Positions 9,201 to 17,521 of a stretch of 64,000 nucleotides of DNA are shown here, in pieces. Location of the stretch: contig JAJEBV010000008.1 of NCBI GenBank assembly GCA_022822365.1, positions 233,524-297,523 of the forward strand, written 5' to 3'. The stretch comes from Thermoanaerobaculia bacterium (GTDB lineage Bacteria; Acidobacteriota; Thermoanaerobaculia; Multivoradales; Multivoraceae). Position numbers and translations under genes: made by a program. The notes beneath the pieces were generated by a model that saw nothing but the letters and a program-made list of their open reading frames with translations, was not told the origin of the DNA and made no database searches. The stretch's first letter is position 1. Each line of letters starts with the position of its first letter.

Positions 9201-9971
9201 TCCGACTCAACGATCACAACCTCGGACACCAAGGTTGGCACGGCTGACGTGGCGCCACTCCCGGCCTCGGGCACGAGCGCGGAATCGATCGTTCTCACCG
9301 CTCCCTCGACGACCGGAACTTACTACTACGGCGCTTGCGTCGATCCGGTGTCCGGTGAGTCCGCGACCGGGAACAACTGCTCTCCTGCAATCCGCGTCAA
9401 CGTCGCGAACGGCGGGAGCAGCGTAAGGGAGTACAGGTACGACAACGGGACCTTCGAGACCTTTGAATGGCTCGAAACCTCGAGCGGTCCGGTGTACGAG
9501 CAGGAGTTCGCGGAACGGTTCCGGCTGACTCGAAGCGGCCAGGCGACCTACGTGGTCCTGTGCGTCGGCCGAGACCACCGGGGAGCCAACAGTCGAATGC
9601 CGTTCACGTTGAGCTTCTACCGCGACTCGGGCGGAGCGCCCGGAACGCGAATCCGCGCGATATCCGGCCACATCACGATCCCAACACCCGGCACCGGCGC
9701 CTGCCTGAACCTCGATCTGACGTCCGTGTCTTCCCTGCAACTGGCCAGCGGGTACACCTGGGTGGGACTCGCGTGGCGGAACTCGACGGGCCTGGCACTG
9801 GCAATCGACCGCGACGGAACGGGCGGCGGGAGACCCCGGGTCCGAGCCCGCGTGACTTCGGGTTCACAGTGGCCCGACTGGCAGGAGCACCCTGACGGCC
9901 GTGCCGTTCGAACCTTCGGGATTCGCCTGGGCGTCGACCACGGGGGAAGCGCGGCCCGATTTCGACAATGA
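6285..9971 (+). CDS. secreted matrixin-like metalloprotease with three CARDB domains and two C-terminal-type repeats
   Basis: A 1228-residue exported multidomain protein. A signal peptide ends near QTPAARA (about residue 38). Residues to about 200 form a domain of unknown type. A zinc metalloprotease domain follows, with the complete motif HELGHALGISH at 381-391. Next come two CARDB adhesion domains (about 445-562 and 564-680), two ~110-residue repeats starting with a cysteine pair and ending ELKWFRS...AFAC/AFACG (about 681-793 and 808-921), a third CARDB (about 927-1042) and a C-terminal beta domain. The CARDB copies share LRYYRSSDS and GTYYYGACVD. The GTG start has TACGCT seven bases upstream. 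Probably a surface or secreted protease; substrate unknown. The alkaline phosphatase gene follows 10 bases downstream. Confidence 0.85.
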   Translation: MERNAQGDTTENGPVSAPLGASLAAVLVALMLQTPAARAIVYVMPTDESMVDRSPIIVFGQVLSVQPGPAGASPTTEYLFAVEEVLKGFVGGSSIMVRQPGGVSGGTMMNVVGLPMLAEGNRVLLFLHPEENGAHGIVEYGLGIFSEARRGNQVFLLREPSLHGAVTLPENSAAPEHSRHHGYRDAVAFRQWIVDRARGTERPSNYFRRDLPEQPTTAVSPFRLTHFCSGEPLPSRWRNFGRGQSVEFEVLSGGQPGMGGGGLSQVRAGMRAWNADPGSNVDLELAGTVSPAPYVGERDGENSITFEDPRDEVEGAFVPDAGGTLALTSTWSTCGAAHSAGSLLVREIVESNITTQDGFRRYLQQFDSRTAARAFQIVMTHELGHALGISHPCESGESSCNSTRESWGAIMWWSNQPHRELGTALHLDDRAAVRRLYPERTYSPAPDLVVESPSAIESSVAPGGAFTFYATVRNRGDDRSSATTLRYYRSSDSTITTSDTSVGNDTVPALSPSATDRPSIGLMAPGTPGTYYYGACVDSVSGEADTTNNCSNGVRVTVAGPSAPDLVVESPRSTEASVAPRGAFRFAATVRNSGDSPSEATTLRYYRSSDSRITTSDTPIGTDPVSALSASGTDRQNIGQRAPSTPGTYYYGACVDSVSGEVDTTNNCSSGVPISVLGATSSCSGDTCLLQGERFRVKARYSKAGAPSESAGAVEAALAGSAGLFSGESNGPELLVRIVNQCRATGYWAVYAGVASDADFSVAVRHVETNELKWFRSRDGQSIVDTEAFACTRSDDLVVPAGPVSDPENATCSGVTCLLQSNLFRVKTWYSQTGGASQAADAIPVDLGNVAGLFAFASGHSELLVRIADTCSISGHWSVYAGGASEADFNVAIRVTDTNELKWFRSRGGQPVADSEAFACGDREPRVPDLVVSSASASDASPMPGGTFTLNATVENQGNGRSASTSLRYYRSSDSTITTSDTKVGTADVAPLPASGTSAESIVLTAPSTTGTYYYGACVDPVSGESATGNNCSPAIRVNVANGGSSVREYRYDNGTFETFEWLETSSGPVYEQEFAERFRLTRSGQATYVVLCVGRDHRGANSRMPFTLSFYRDSGGAPGTRIRAISGHITIPTPGTGACLNLDLTSVSSLQLASGYTWVGLAWRNSTGLALAIDRDGTGGGRPRVRARVTSGSQWPDWQEHPDGRAVRTFGIRLGVDHGGSAARFRQ

Positions 9972-9981
9972 GGAGCTAGCC

Positions 9982-11898
9982 ATGAAGACGATGAGGTCCA
10001 CCATCCAGAGTCGATTCGTGCAGGTCCGAAGCGTGTGCGGCAGTCTCGCCACGTCGTTGAGCACTCTCTCGACGGTTGCTCTCCTGCTGGCGGCAGCGCC
10101 GCCCGCCTCGGCACAGAGGAACAACGTCATCCTCTTCGTCGGCGACGGCATGGGGGTATCGACCGTCACCTCCACCCGCATCGCGACGGTCGGCGTCGAC
10201 GGGCACCTGGCAATGGACCGCATGCCCTACACCGCCATCTCGCGGACGGCGTCGGCCGACTACATCACCCCCGACAGCGCGGCCACGATGTCGGCGATGA
10301 TGACCGGCGTCAACACGAACACCGGCGTGATCGGCTTCGGGCCGACGACCGAGTACGCCGACTTCAACGGCAACGGCGACGGCGCGCGCCTGACGAACAT
10401 CGGCGAGCTGGCCATCTCGATGGGCTACGCGGTCGGCATCGTTACGACGACGCGCGTCACCCACGCGACGCCGGCGGCCGTGTTCGCGCACGTCAACAAC
10501 CGCAACCTCGAGAACGAAATCGCCGCGCAGATGGTGCCGGGTGGAGCCGGCTTCAACACCCGGCTCGGGGATGGGCTCCACGTGATCTTCGGAGGCGGCA
10601 GAAGGCACTTCCTCCCCACCTCGGCATCGGACGACGACGGACTTCCGGGACGCCGGACCGACGGCCGCGACCTGCTGGGCGAGCTTCAGCAACTCGGCTA
10701 TCGCTACGCCTCGAACCGCCAGGAGCTCAACGCGCTCGGCGGTTCCGGCCGCGCGGTCGGCCTGTTCGCGTCGAGCCACCTGGACTACGAGGCGGACCGC
10801 GGCAGCGGCCAGCCGAGCCTGGAGGAGATGACGAGGAAGGCGATCCAGATTCTGGGCGCAACGGGAAAGCCGTACTTCCTGATGGTCGAAGGCGGCCGAA
10901 TCGACCACGCGCACCACGAGGGGAACGCCTATCGCGCCTTCATCGACACCCGGATGTTCGACCGCGCGCTCAACGCCGCGCAGCGGAGCGTCAACCTCAA
11001 CAGGACGCTGATCCTCGCGACGGCCGACCACAGCCACGTCTTCACGGTCGCCGGCTACCCGATGCGGCCGCTCGGCGACCTGCGCTACAACCCCCGCTCG
11101 GTGCCCGCGTCGTTCCGGAATCAGCCGCACAACGGCATCCTGGGAACGGTCCACGAGATCAACAGCGCCGGCACGATCTCGGAGAGCGGAGACTCGGGCG
11201 GCATTCCCTACACCATCCTGGGCTACGCCAACGGACCCGGACATCGCAGCGGTTTGCGCGTCAATCCGAACACGGACAGGACGCCCGGCCACGGCGGCGC
11301 CGTTCCTACAGGCACCAGCCACACCGCCTACCGGCAGGAGGCAACGATCCCGCTGGGGCTGGAGACGCACGCCGGGGAGGACGTCGCGATCTACGCCGTC
11401 GGCCGCACGGCCGAGAACGTGCGGGGCACCGTGTCCAACACGAAGGTCTTCGACTGGATCAAGGACGGTTTCGCCGGGAGGGGTTCCAGCCCGCCGCGGC
11501 CCGGCCCGGACCCTGGCCCGGATCCGGACCCCGAGCCCGAGGCGCCGCATGTCGCAAACTGCACGCCCACGAACACCGTCCTCGAGTTCGAAGGTGGCTA
11601 CGAGGTCAGCATGTGCTACCTCCTGCCCAACGGCGAGGAGCGCCAGGTCGAAGGCGATCGCTGGTCCAACGAGGCCGGCATCCTGTGGTTCTTCGGCCGC
11701 AACAATCCCGAGGTCCTGGTCAAGGTGCTGAACAACTGCAACGAGAGCGGCTACCGCTGGGTGTTCGTGGCGCCCGTCACGACCCTGGAGTTCAGCCTCC
11801 GGATCACGGGACCCGGCGGCGCTCCCTGGGAACACACGAACGCACCGGGCGCCACGGCCGCCACGAAGAGCGACCTGAGAGCGTTCCGCTGCGGCTAG
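9982..11898 (+). CDS. alkaline phosphatase (PhoA family) with C-terminal repeat domain, secreted
   Basis: A 638-residue exported phosphomonoesterase. A signal peptide with an extended n-region ends at PPASAQ (about 45). The metal-binding GDGMG (D55) and the nucleophile region TPDSAATMSAMMTG (S99) are intact, as are GGRIDHAHHEGN and TADHSH, which supply metal ligands. After the catalytic domain a Pro/Asp-rich linker (PDPGPDPDPEPEAP) leads to a ~110-residue domain related to the repeats of the preceding protease (LVKVLNNCNESGYRWVF). The ATG at 9982 follows an AGGAG ribosome site and lies 10 bases after the upstream stop, so the two genes are likely one operon. It probably liberates phosphate from organic phosphates outside the inner membrane. 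The shared tail suggests common surface retention, which is inference. Confidence 0.92.
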   Translation: MKTMRSTIQSRFVQVRSVCGSLATSLSTLSTVALLLAAAPPASAQRNNVILFVGDGMGVSTVTSTRIATVGVDGHLAMDRMPYTAISRTASADYITPDSAATMSAMMTGVNTNTGVIGFGPTTEYADFNGNGDGARLTNIGELAISMGYAVGIVTTTRVTHATPAAVFAHVNNRNLENEIAAQMVPGGAGFNTRLGDGLHVIFGGGRRHFLPTSASDDDGLPGRRTDGRDLLGELQQLGYRYASNRQELNALGGSGRAVGLFASSHLDYEADRGSGQPSLEEMTRKAIQILGATGKPYFLMVEGGRIDHAHHEGNAYRAFIDTRMFDRALNAAQRSVNLNRTLILATADHSHVFTVAGYPMRPLGDLRYNPRSVPASFRNQPHNGILGTVHEINSAGTISESGDSGGIPYTILGYANGPGHRSGLRVNPNTDRTPGHGGAVPTGTSHTAYRQEATIPLGLETHAGEDVAIYAVGRTAENVRGTVSNTKVFDWIKDGFAGRGSSPPRPGPDPGPDPDPEPEAPHVANCTPTNTVLEFEGGYEVSMCYLLPNGEERQVEGDRWSNEAGILWFFGRNNPEVLVKVLNNCNESGYRWVFVAPVTTLEFSLRITGPGGAPWEHTNAPGATAATKSDLRAFRCG

Positions 11899-11910
11899 GC
11901 GGCCGGAACA

Positions 11911-11934
11911 CGCGCCGGCCGCAAGGCCGGCTCC
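11911..11934. repeat. GC-rich palindromic element, copy 1 (intergenic)
   Basis: Stem GCCGGCC / GGCCGGC with loop GCAA, between the convergent alkaline phosphatase and IcmF genes. The whole 24-bp unit is an exact reverse complement of bases 25182-25205. It may serve as a bidirectional terminator or be a REP-like element. Confidence 0.75.
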
Positions 11935-11944
11935 GCCCTGCCGC

Positions 11945-14900
11945 CTACATGCTCCGCCGGTACTCGCCGCCGACGCGGTAGAGCGCGTCCGAGATCTGGC
12001 CGAGCGAGCAGTGCTTGACGGACTCCATCAGCTCTTCGAACACGTTGCCGCGGCGTCGCGCCACTTCCTGCAGCCGTTCGAGACACGCCGGTGAATGGTC
12101 GGCGTGCCGGCGGTGGAAAGCGGCCAGGCTCTCGATCTGCTGCTGCTTCTCGTCGTCGGTCGAGCGGATGAGCTCGGCTTCGACCGTCTCGGCGAAGTCC
12201 TGGCCCTCCGCGAGGAAGGTGTTGACGCCGACGACGGGCAGGCTGCCGTCGTGCTTCTTCGCCTCGTACTCCATGCTCTCGTCCTGGATCTTCGAGCGCT
12301 GGTACATCGTGTCCATCGCCGCCAGCACGCCGCCGCGCTCGGCGAGGCGCTCGAACTCCAGGTAGACCGCCTCCTCCACAGCGTCGGTGAGCTGGTCCAG
12401 GGCGAAGGAGCCCTGCCAGGGGTTCTCGCTGCGGTTGAGCCCGAACTCGCGGTTGATGATCAACTGGATCGCCAGCGCGCGGCGCACGGACTGCTCGGTC
12501 GGCGTCGTGATCGCTTCGTCGAAGGCGTTCGTGTGCAGGGAGTTGCAACGGTCGAGGATGCCGTAGAGCGCCTGCAGCGTGGTGCGGATGTCGTTGAACT
12601 GGATCTCCTGGGCGTGGAGCGAGCGGCCTGAGGTCTGGATGTGGTACTTCAGCATCTGGCTGCGGGCCGAGGCGCCGTACCGCTCGCGCATCGCGCGCGC
12701 CCAGATGCGGCGGGCCACGCGGCCGATCACGGCGTACTCCGGGTCCATGCCGTTCGAGAAGAAGAACGACAGGTTCGGGGCGAAGTCGTCGATCGCCATG
12801 CCCCGCGCCAGGTAGTACTCGACGATCGTGAAGCCGTTGGCGAGCGTGAACGCCAACTGGGTGATCGGGTTCGCCCCGGCCTCGGCGATGTGGTAGCCGC
12901 TTACCGAGGCGCTGTAGTAGTTGCGGACGTTGTGGTCGATGAAGAACTGCTGGACGTCGCCCATCATCCGCAGCGAGAACTCGGTCGAGAAGATGCAGGT
13001 GTTCTGCGCCTGGTCTTCCTTCAGGATGTCGGCCTGAACCGTGCCCCGGACCCGGCTCAGCGCGTCGGCGCGGATGCGTTCGTAGACGTCGCGCTCGACC
13101 ACCTGGTCGCCGGAAATGCCGAGCAGCGCCAGCCCCAGGCCGTCGTTCTCCTCCGGCAGGTCGCCGCGGTAGACCGGCACGTCGCCGCCGGAGCGGCGTT
13201 CGATCTGGTCGCGCGCCCGCTCAAGGCCGCCGGTCTCCCGCAGGTGGCGTTCGACCTGCTGGTCGACCGCGGCGTTCATGAAGAAGGCCAGGATGGTCGG
13301 CGCCGGGCCGTTGATCGTCATCGACACGGAGGTTGCCGGGTCGCAGAGGTCGAAGCCCGAGTAGAGCCGCTTCATGTCGTCGACGGTGGCGATCGAGACC
13401 CCCGAGTTGCCGACCTTGCCCCAGATGTCCGGCCTGAGCCCGGGATCCGAGCCGTAGAGCGTGACCGAGTCGAACGCCGTGGACAGGCGATTCGCCGGCT
13501 GGCCGCGCGACACGAAGTGGAAGCGCCGGTTCGTGCGCTCGGCGATTCCCTCGCCCGCGAACATGCGCGTCGGTTCCTCGCCGCTCCGCCGGTAGGGATA
13601 CACGCCCGCGGTGTAGGGGTAGGCCCCCGGCAGGTTGTGCTTCATCAGGAAGCGCAGCAGGTCGCCCCAGTCCGAGTACTCGGGCAGCGCCAGCTTCGGC
13701 ATCCGCAGATGGCTCAGGGTGGTCACGTAGTTGTCGCCGGTGACCTCGCGGCCGCGGACCGGGTAGCTGTACTGGTCGGCGCGCGCCGCGTCGACGCGAC
13801 GCGGCCAGTCCTTCAGGAGTTCCACCGCCTCGGCGCTGACTTCGGCCAGCGCTTCCTGGTATCTCCCGCGCAGGCGAGCGAGGCTCTGGTCGGGCGCCGT
13901 CTCCAGCGCTGACGCGTCGTAGCCCTCGAGAGGGGCCGGCAGCTCGGGATCCTCGAGCTCGGCCAGCGCCCGGTAGCAGCCGTGCGCCCTCCCCGCCGCG
14001 GCCGCGCGGCGCTCCGCGTCTGCCTCCGCGGCGCGTCCCGCCTCCGCGATCTCGGCCAGGTAGCGGTTGCGATTGTCCGGGATCAGGACCGCCGCCTTCG
14101 GCTCGCGCTCGTCCAGGTCGACCTCGGGCGTCCAGACGCCCTCGTCCAGGTCGAGCCGCTCCCGGAGCAGCCGGCACACGTTCCAGAACATCCAGTTGAC
14201 GCCCGGGTCCTGGAACTGGCTGGCGATCGTCGGGTAGACCGGCACGTCCTCGTCGGCCGTGCCGAAGGCCAGCCGGTTGCGCCGCCACTGCTTGCGGACG
14301 TCCCGCAGCGCATCCTGGCCGCCGCGGCGGTCGAACTTGTTCAGGACGATCACGTCGGCGAAGTCGAGCATGTCGATCTTCTCGAGCTGGCTCGCCGCGC
14401 CGTAGTCCGAGGTCATCACGTAGACCGAGAGGTCGACCAGGTCGACGATCTCGCTGTCGCTCTGACCGATGCCGGCGGTCTCGACGAGGACCATGGAGAA
14501 CCCGGACGCCTTGAGCAGAGCGATCGCGTCGCCGAGCACTTCGCTGGTCGCCAGGTGCTGCCGGCGCGTTGCCATGGAGCGCATGAAGGCGCGCTCGCTG
14601 CGCAGGCTGTTCATGCGGATGCGGTCGCCAAGCAGGGCGCCGCCCGTCCGCCGGCGCGTCGGGTCGACCGCCAGGAGGGCGATCCGCATGCCCGACGCCG
14701 ACCCGGGCATGCACTCGAGGAAGCGGTTCAGCAGCTCGTCGGCGACGCTGCTCTTGCCCGCGCCGCCGGTCCCTGTCAGCCCCACGACCGGCACGCCGGC
14801 GCCGGCGAGTTGCCACTCCTTGCGCAGCCGGCGCAGCTCGGACTCGGCGACCGCGCCGCGCTCGATGGCGGACAGCAGTCGCGACAGCTCGATGTCTCCC

Positions 14901-15409
14901 TCGGGGTCCGAGGCCACGCGCACGCCGAACCGCGGTTCGGGCGCGGGCCGGCGCTTGGCGTGCGCCCGTTCGACGACGTCGTCGATCATCGCCGGCAGGC
15001 CCATCTTCAGGCCGTCGTCGGGGTGGTAGATCCGCTCGACACCGTAAGCCTCGAGTTCCGCGATCTCCTCGGGCGTGATCGTGCCGCCGCCGCCGCCGAA
15101 GACGAGGACGTCCTCCCTGCGCTCTTCCGCCAGCCGGTCGACCATGTAGCGGAAGAACTCGATGTGACCGCCCTGGTAGGAACTGATCGCGATCGCGTCG
15201 GCGTCCTCCTGCACGGCGGCACGCACGATCTCGTCGACGCCGCGGTTGTGCCCCAGGTGGATCACCTCGGCCCCGCGGTCCTGGATCATCCGCCGCATGA
15301 TGTGGATCGCCGCGTCGTGGCCGTCGAAGAGCGACGCCGCCGTCACGAACCGCAGCGGGCTGGCATCCTCGGCGGGCCGAATCCGCGGATCCTGTTCGGG
15401 TGTGGTCAT
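11945..15409 (-). CDS. icmF: fused acyl-CoA mutase IcmF (B12 domain, GTPase chaperone, mutase)
   Basis: A 1154-residue fusion carrying three parts. Residues 19-150 are a cobalamin-binding domain, with the DxH-type motif FDGHDAAI and lower-axial H31. Residues about 205-420 are a MeaB-like G-protein, with Walker A GTGGAGKSS near 210 and NKFDRR near 355. Residues about 560-1154 are the radical mutase barrel, including RMFAGEGIAERTNRRF and SVSMTINGPAPTILAFF. This order is characteristic of IcmF, which interconverts isobutyryl-CoA and butyryl-CoA or related branched acyl-CoAs, with a built-in chaperone that guards cofactor loading. Exact substrate preference would need the active-site residues aligned. 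The start ATG has TAGACT about 33 bases upstream. It is the last gene of a convergent pair with the alkaline phosphatase. Confidence 0.93.
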   Translation of the reverse strand: MTTPEQDPRIRPAEDASPLRFVTAASLFDGHDAAIHIMRRMIQDRGAEVIHLGHNRGVDEIVRAAVQEDADAIAISSYQGGHIEFFRYMVDRLAEERREDVLVFGGGGGTITPEEIAELEAYGVERIYHPDDGLKMGLPAMIDDVVERAHAKRRPAPEPRFGVRVASDPEGDIELSRLLSAIERGAVAESELRRLRKEWQLAGAGVPVVGLTGTGGAGKSSVADELLNRFLECMPGSASGMRIALLAVDPTRRRTGGALLGDRIRMNSLRSERAFMRSMATRRQHLATSEVLGDAIALLKASGFSMVLVETAGIGQSDSEIVDLVDLSVYVMTSDYGAASQLEKIDMLDFADVIVLNKFDRRGGQDALRDVRKQWRRNRLAFGTADEDVPVYPTIASQFQDPGVNWMFWNVCRLLRERLDLDEGVWTPEVDLDEREPKAAVLIPDNRNRYLAEIAEAGRAAEADAERRAAAAGRAHGCYRALAELEDPELPAPLEGYDASALETAPDQSLARLRGRYQEALAEVSAEAVELLKDWPRRVDAARADQYSYPVRGREVTGDNYVTTLSHLRMPKLALPEYSDWGDLLRFLMKHNLPGAYPYTAGVYPYRRSGEEPTRMFAGEGIAERTNRRFHFVSRGQPANRLSTAFDSVTLYGSDPGLRPDIWGKVGNSGVSIATVDDMKRLYSGFDLCDPATSVSMTINGPAPTILAFFMNAAVDQQVERHLRETGGLERARDQIERRSGGDVPVYRGDLPEENDGLGLALLGISGDQVVERDVYERIRADALSRVRGTVQADILKEDQAQNTCIFSTEFSLRMMGDVQQFFIDHNVRNYYSASVSGYHIAEAGANPITQLAFTLANGFTIVEYYLARGMAIDDFAPNLSFFFSNGMDPEYAVIGRVARRIWARAMRERYGASARSQMLKYHIQTSGRSLHAQEIQFNDIRTTLQALYGILDRCNSLHTNAFDEAITTPTEQSVRRALAIQLIINREFGLNRSENPWQGSFALDQLTDAVEEAVYLEFERLAERGGVLAAMDTMYQRSKIQDESMEYEAKKHDGSLPVVGVNTFLAEGQDFAETVEAELIRSTDDEKQQQIESLAAFHRRHADHSPACLERLQEVARRRGNVFEELMESVKHCSLGQISDALYRVGGEYRRSM

Positions 15410-15567
15410 GAGAGATTGGGCCGGCGGCTGGCTTCAGCCCGGAGTCTACTGCCGACGGCTGGATGGAACCGAGGACCCGACCGGGGGCTGTAAGCTCCGC
15501 GAACGTCACTCATCCAGTGCCGACGGCCGCTACCGCCCATTCTCCCCAACCTCTAACGGAGTTCGCC

Positions 15568-16224
15568 GTGAGAACGACGACCACGATCACTTCCCTGCTC
15601 ATCCTCGCCACGCTGCTCCTCGCGGCGCTTCCGGCCGCGGCTCAGGAGCAGGCGGCATCGAGCCGATCCAACACCGCTCCGGCGACCGCCCAGACCGCGG
15701 ACACCGACGCCGAAGCCGCCGCGGCGGCGCGGCGAGAGCGGTTCCGCCGCCTGCGCTACGGCAACCTGGCCGAACTCGAACTGAATGGCAGGCAACTCCG
15801 GATCTCCTATCCGGACCTGCTGGCGGACAGCGACGACTACCGCGCGTTCGAGAGCCTGGCGGCCGGCGACGTCGCCGCCTGGGACAGCGGCCGGGCGGTC
15901 AAGCTGCTCACGCACGCCTCGCTTTCCTTCGACGGCATCGTCGTCCCCTACGGCAACGCCTCGCCCGACTACCCCGGCGTCTACAGCCTTTGGCCCAGGC
16001 GCACGGCCGACGGCTGGAGCCTCGTGTTCAACGGCGAGGCCGACATCTGGGGCAGCCAGCGCAACCCGGCGGCCGACGCGGTCGAGGTGCCGCTCGAGCA
16101 CTCACCGGCCGACGAGCCGGCCGAGAAGCTGACGATCGAGTTCCTGGAAGTCGAGCCGGGCGCTGTGCTGCGAATCGCCTGGGGCGATCACCAGTTCCTG
16201 GCCGCGTTCGAAGCGGCGCCGTAG
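15568..16224 (+). CDS. exported DUF2911-like protein
   Basis: A 218-residue exported protein. A signal peptide spans residues 1-27 (TSLLILATLLLAALPAAAQ), followed by an Ala/Thr-rich low-complexity linker and then a beta-rich domain. The motifs SFDGIVVPYGN, GVYSLWPRR, WSLVFNGEADIWG and LRIAWGDHQFLAAF match the pattern of the DUF2911 family, whose function is unknown. The GTG at 15568 is chosen because it follows CGGAG and begins the signal peptide; an upstream ATG at 15463 would add a non-hydrophobic extension. It is divergent from icmF with 158 bases between starts, and the Uma2 gene follows 34 bases downstream. Confidence 0.7.
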   Translation: MRTTTTITSLLILATLLLAALPAAAQEQAASSRSNTAPATAQTADTDAEAAAAARRERFRRLRYGNLAELELNGRQLRISYPDLLADSDDYRAFESLAAGDVAAWDSGRAVKLLTHASLSFDGIVVPYGNASPDYPGVYSLWPRRTADGWSLVFNGEADIWGSQRNPAADAVEVPLEHSPADEPAEKLTIEFLEVEPGAVLRIAWGDHQFLAAFEAAP

Positions 16225-16245
16225 GCAGCCCGCGCGGCCGCTCCG

Positions 16246-16251
16246 TATACT
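16246..16251 (+). promoter_or_regulatory. candidate -10 of a leaderless promoter for the Uma2 gene
   Basis: TATACT, one mismatch from the sigma-70 -10 consensus, seven bases before the ATG at 16259. No ribosome site is present in the gap after the upstream gene. Confidence 0.5.
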
Positions 16252-16258
16252 CCATTGC

Positions 16259-16864
16259 ATGTCCGTGACGCTGCTCGATCAGCCACCGCCGACGCTGCAC
16301 CGGAGGCCGGGCCCCTACCGCCGGACCGACCACGCCGCCCTGCCCGACGAACCGCGCTGCGAACTGATCTACGGACACTTCTACTTGAGCGCCAGTCCCG
16401 TTCCCATCCATCAGTACCTCGTACTCCGGCTCGGCCTGTTGCTGGGCAACGTTGCCGAGCAGACGGGTGGCCTCGCTCTCACCGCGCCGATGGACGTTCA
16501 CCTGGCACCGCACTCCGTGGTCCAGCCCGATCTCCTCTACGTTTCCCGGGCACGCAGCGGAATCGTCCGGAACTGGATCGAAGGCGCGCCCGATCTCGTG
16601 GTCGAGATCCTGTCGCCTTCCACAGCCAGTCGCGACCAGGTCCACAAGCTGAACCTCTACGCGGAGGCCGGCGTCGCCGAGTACTGGATCGTCGACCCGG
16701 CCGGCCGCCACATCGCCTTCCTCGTGTCGGACGGAAGCGCGTTCACCGTGCATCCGCCCGAGTCGGGCCGTTGGCAGTCACCCGTCGTGCCCGAACTCGA
16801 ACTCGACATCGACGGCCTGTGGGCCGAAGTCGAACGCAAGTTCGGTCCGCTGTCAGACGGGTAG
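16259..16864 (+). CDS. Uma2 family (DUF820) PD-(D/E)XK nuclease-like protein
   Basis: A 201-residue protein of the Uma2 family, a PD-(D/E)XK nuclease fold that is often multicopy in bacterial genomes and lacks an established role. Core elements are present: CELIYGHFYL near the N-terminus, VVQPDLLYV (aspartate), DLVVEILSPST (glutamate) and RDQVHKLNLYAEAGVAEYWIVDP (lysine). The length is typical and all putative active-site residues are retained. The ATG lies seven bases after TATACT, suggesting its own leaderless promoter rather than read-through alone. About 80 unremarkable bases separate it from the convergent next gene. Confidence 0.88.
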   Translation: MSVTLLDQPPPTLHRRPGPYRRTDHAALPDEPRCELIYGHFYLSASPVPIHQYLVLRLGLLLGNVAEQTGGLALTAPMDVHLAPHSVVQPDLLYVSRARSGIVRNWIEGAPDLVVEILSPSTASRDQVHKLNLYAEAGVAEYWIVDPAGRHIAFLVSDGSAFTVHPPESGRWQSPVVPELELDIDGLWAEVERKFGPLSDG

Positions 16865-16945
16865 CGTCCAAGCACCCCCAGGACCGGCGAGGTCGCCCGG
16901 CCCGGATGCGGGGCTCCGCGGCTATTCGGGGCTGTAGGGCATCGA

Positions 16946-17458
16946 TTAGTGATGGAGGTTGATCCTCAACTCACCGTCAACAAGGACGTAGCCAAACGTG
17001 TACTCGACCTTCGTCTCGCTACCGTCCGGGGCTGTGAAGTAGTAGTTGCCCATGGCCATTGCGGAGGTGTCGTTGGTGTAGATGCCGTTGCTCTCCCACC
17101 GAACCTTGGTCCAGCCCGAGATGGCAAACCCCTTGTCCTCCGTTCCGTCTTGCCCGATGAAGCAGCTCAGAGCTTCCTCAAACGTCTCACGGAACTGATC
17201 TTCCGATGCCAGGGTCGGCTTGAACATGACGCTGGTCTCGCCATACGCGTAAAGGTCCTTGACGTGTTCCGCCGCACGGGCAGCGTAGTCGCCGCCGTCG
17301 GCATGGACCTTGGCAATCGCGACAATACCCTCGCCCCAGACTTTCTGCGCATCAATGACAGCCTGTTCCGGGATCGGTTCCGCCGCGACTGACGTCGCCA
17401 TGACGGCGAGGGCGAGGCCGGAGATCGCGGCCAGAACAGGATGTGGTCGGTTCTTCAT
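16946..17458 (-). CDS. exported SnoaL/NTF2-like protein of unknown function
   Basis: A 170-residue exported protein. A signal peptide (AAISGLALAVMATSVAAEP) occupies residues 10-28. The mature part alternates helices and strands with a conserved-looking core: GEGIVAIAKVHADGGDY, LYAYGETSVMFKP and MAMGNYYFTAPDG, ending VDGELRINLHH. The pattern of an N-terminal helical pair followed by a curved beta sheet suggests an NTF2/SnoaL-like fold, but I cannot name a family with certainty. The DNA looks clearly lower in GC than its neighbours, so recent acquisition is possible. The ATG is preceded by AGAGAGGA. It follows the Gfo/Idh/MocA gene on the same strand with a 63-base gap. Confidence 0.6.
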   Translation of the reverse strand: MKNRPHPVLAAISGLALAVMATSVAAEPIPEQAVIDAQKVWGEGIVAIAKVHADGGDYAARAAEHVKDLYAYGETSVMFKPTLASEDQFRETFEEALSCFIGQDGTEDKGFAISGWTKVRWESNGIYTNDTSAMAMGNYYFTAPDGSETKVEYTFGYVLVDGELRINLHH

Positions 17459-17521
17459 GATGCGTGTCCTCTCTTTCGTGAAATCGACGAGATCGTGGAG
17501 TCGGGTGGCGCTGGCGCGAAC

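Noticed and set aside
12641..15493. Plus-strand frames opposite icmF
   Set aside because: Composition is typical of antisense shadow frames (His/Arg/Val/Asp-rich), while the minus-strand IcmF has all three domains intact.
15410..15567. Cobalamin riboswitch upstream of icmF
   Set aside because: The 158-base divergent gap has no B12-box-like or extended conserved structure that I can recognise; only a small hairpin near the icmF start.
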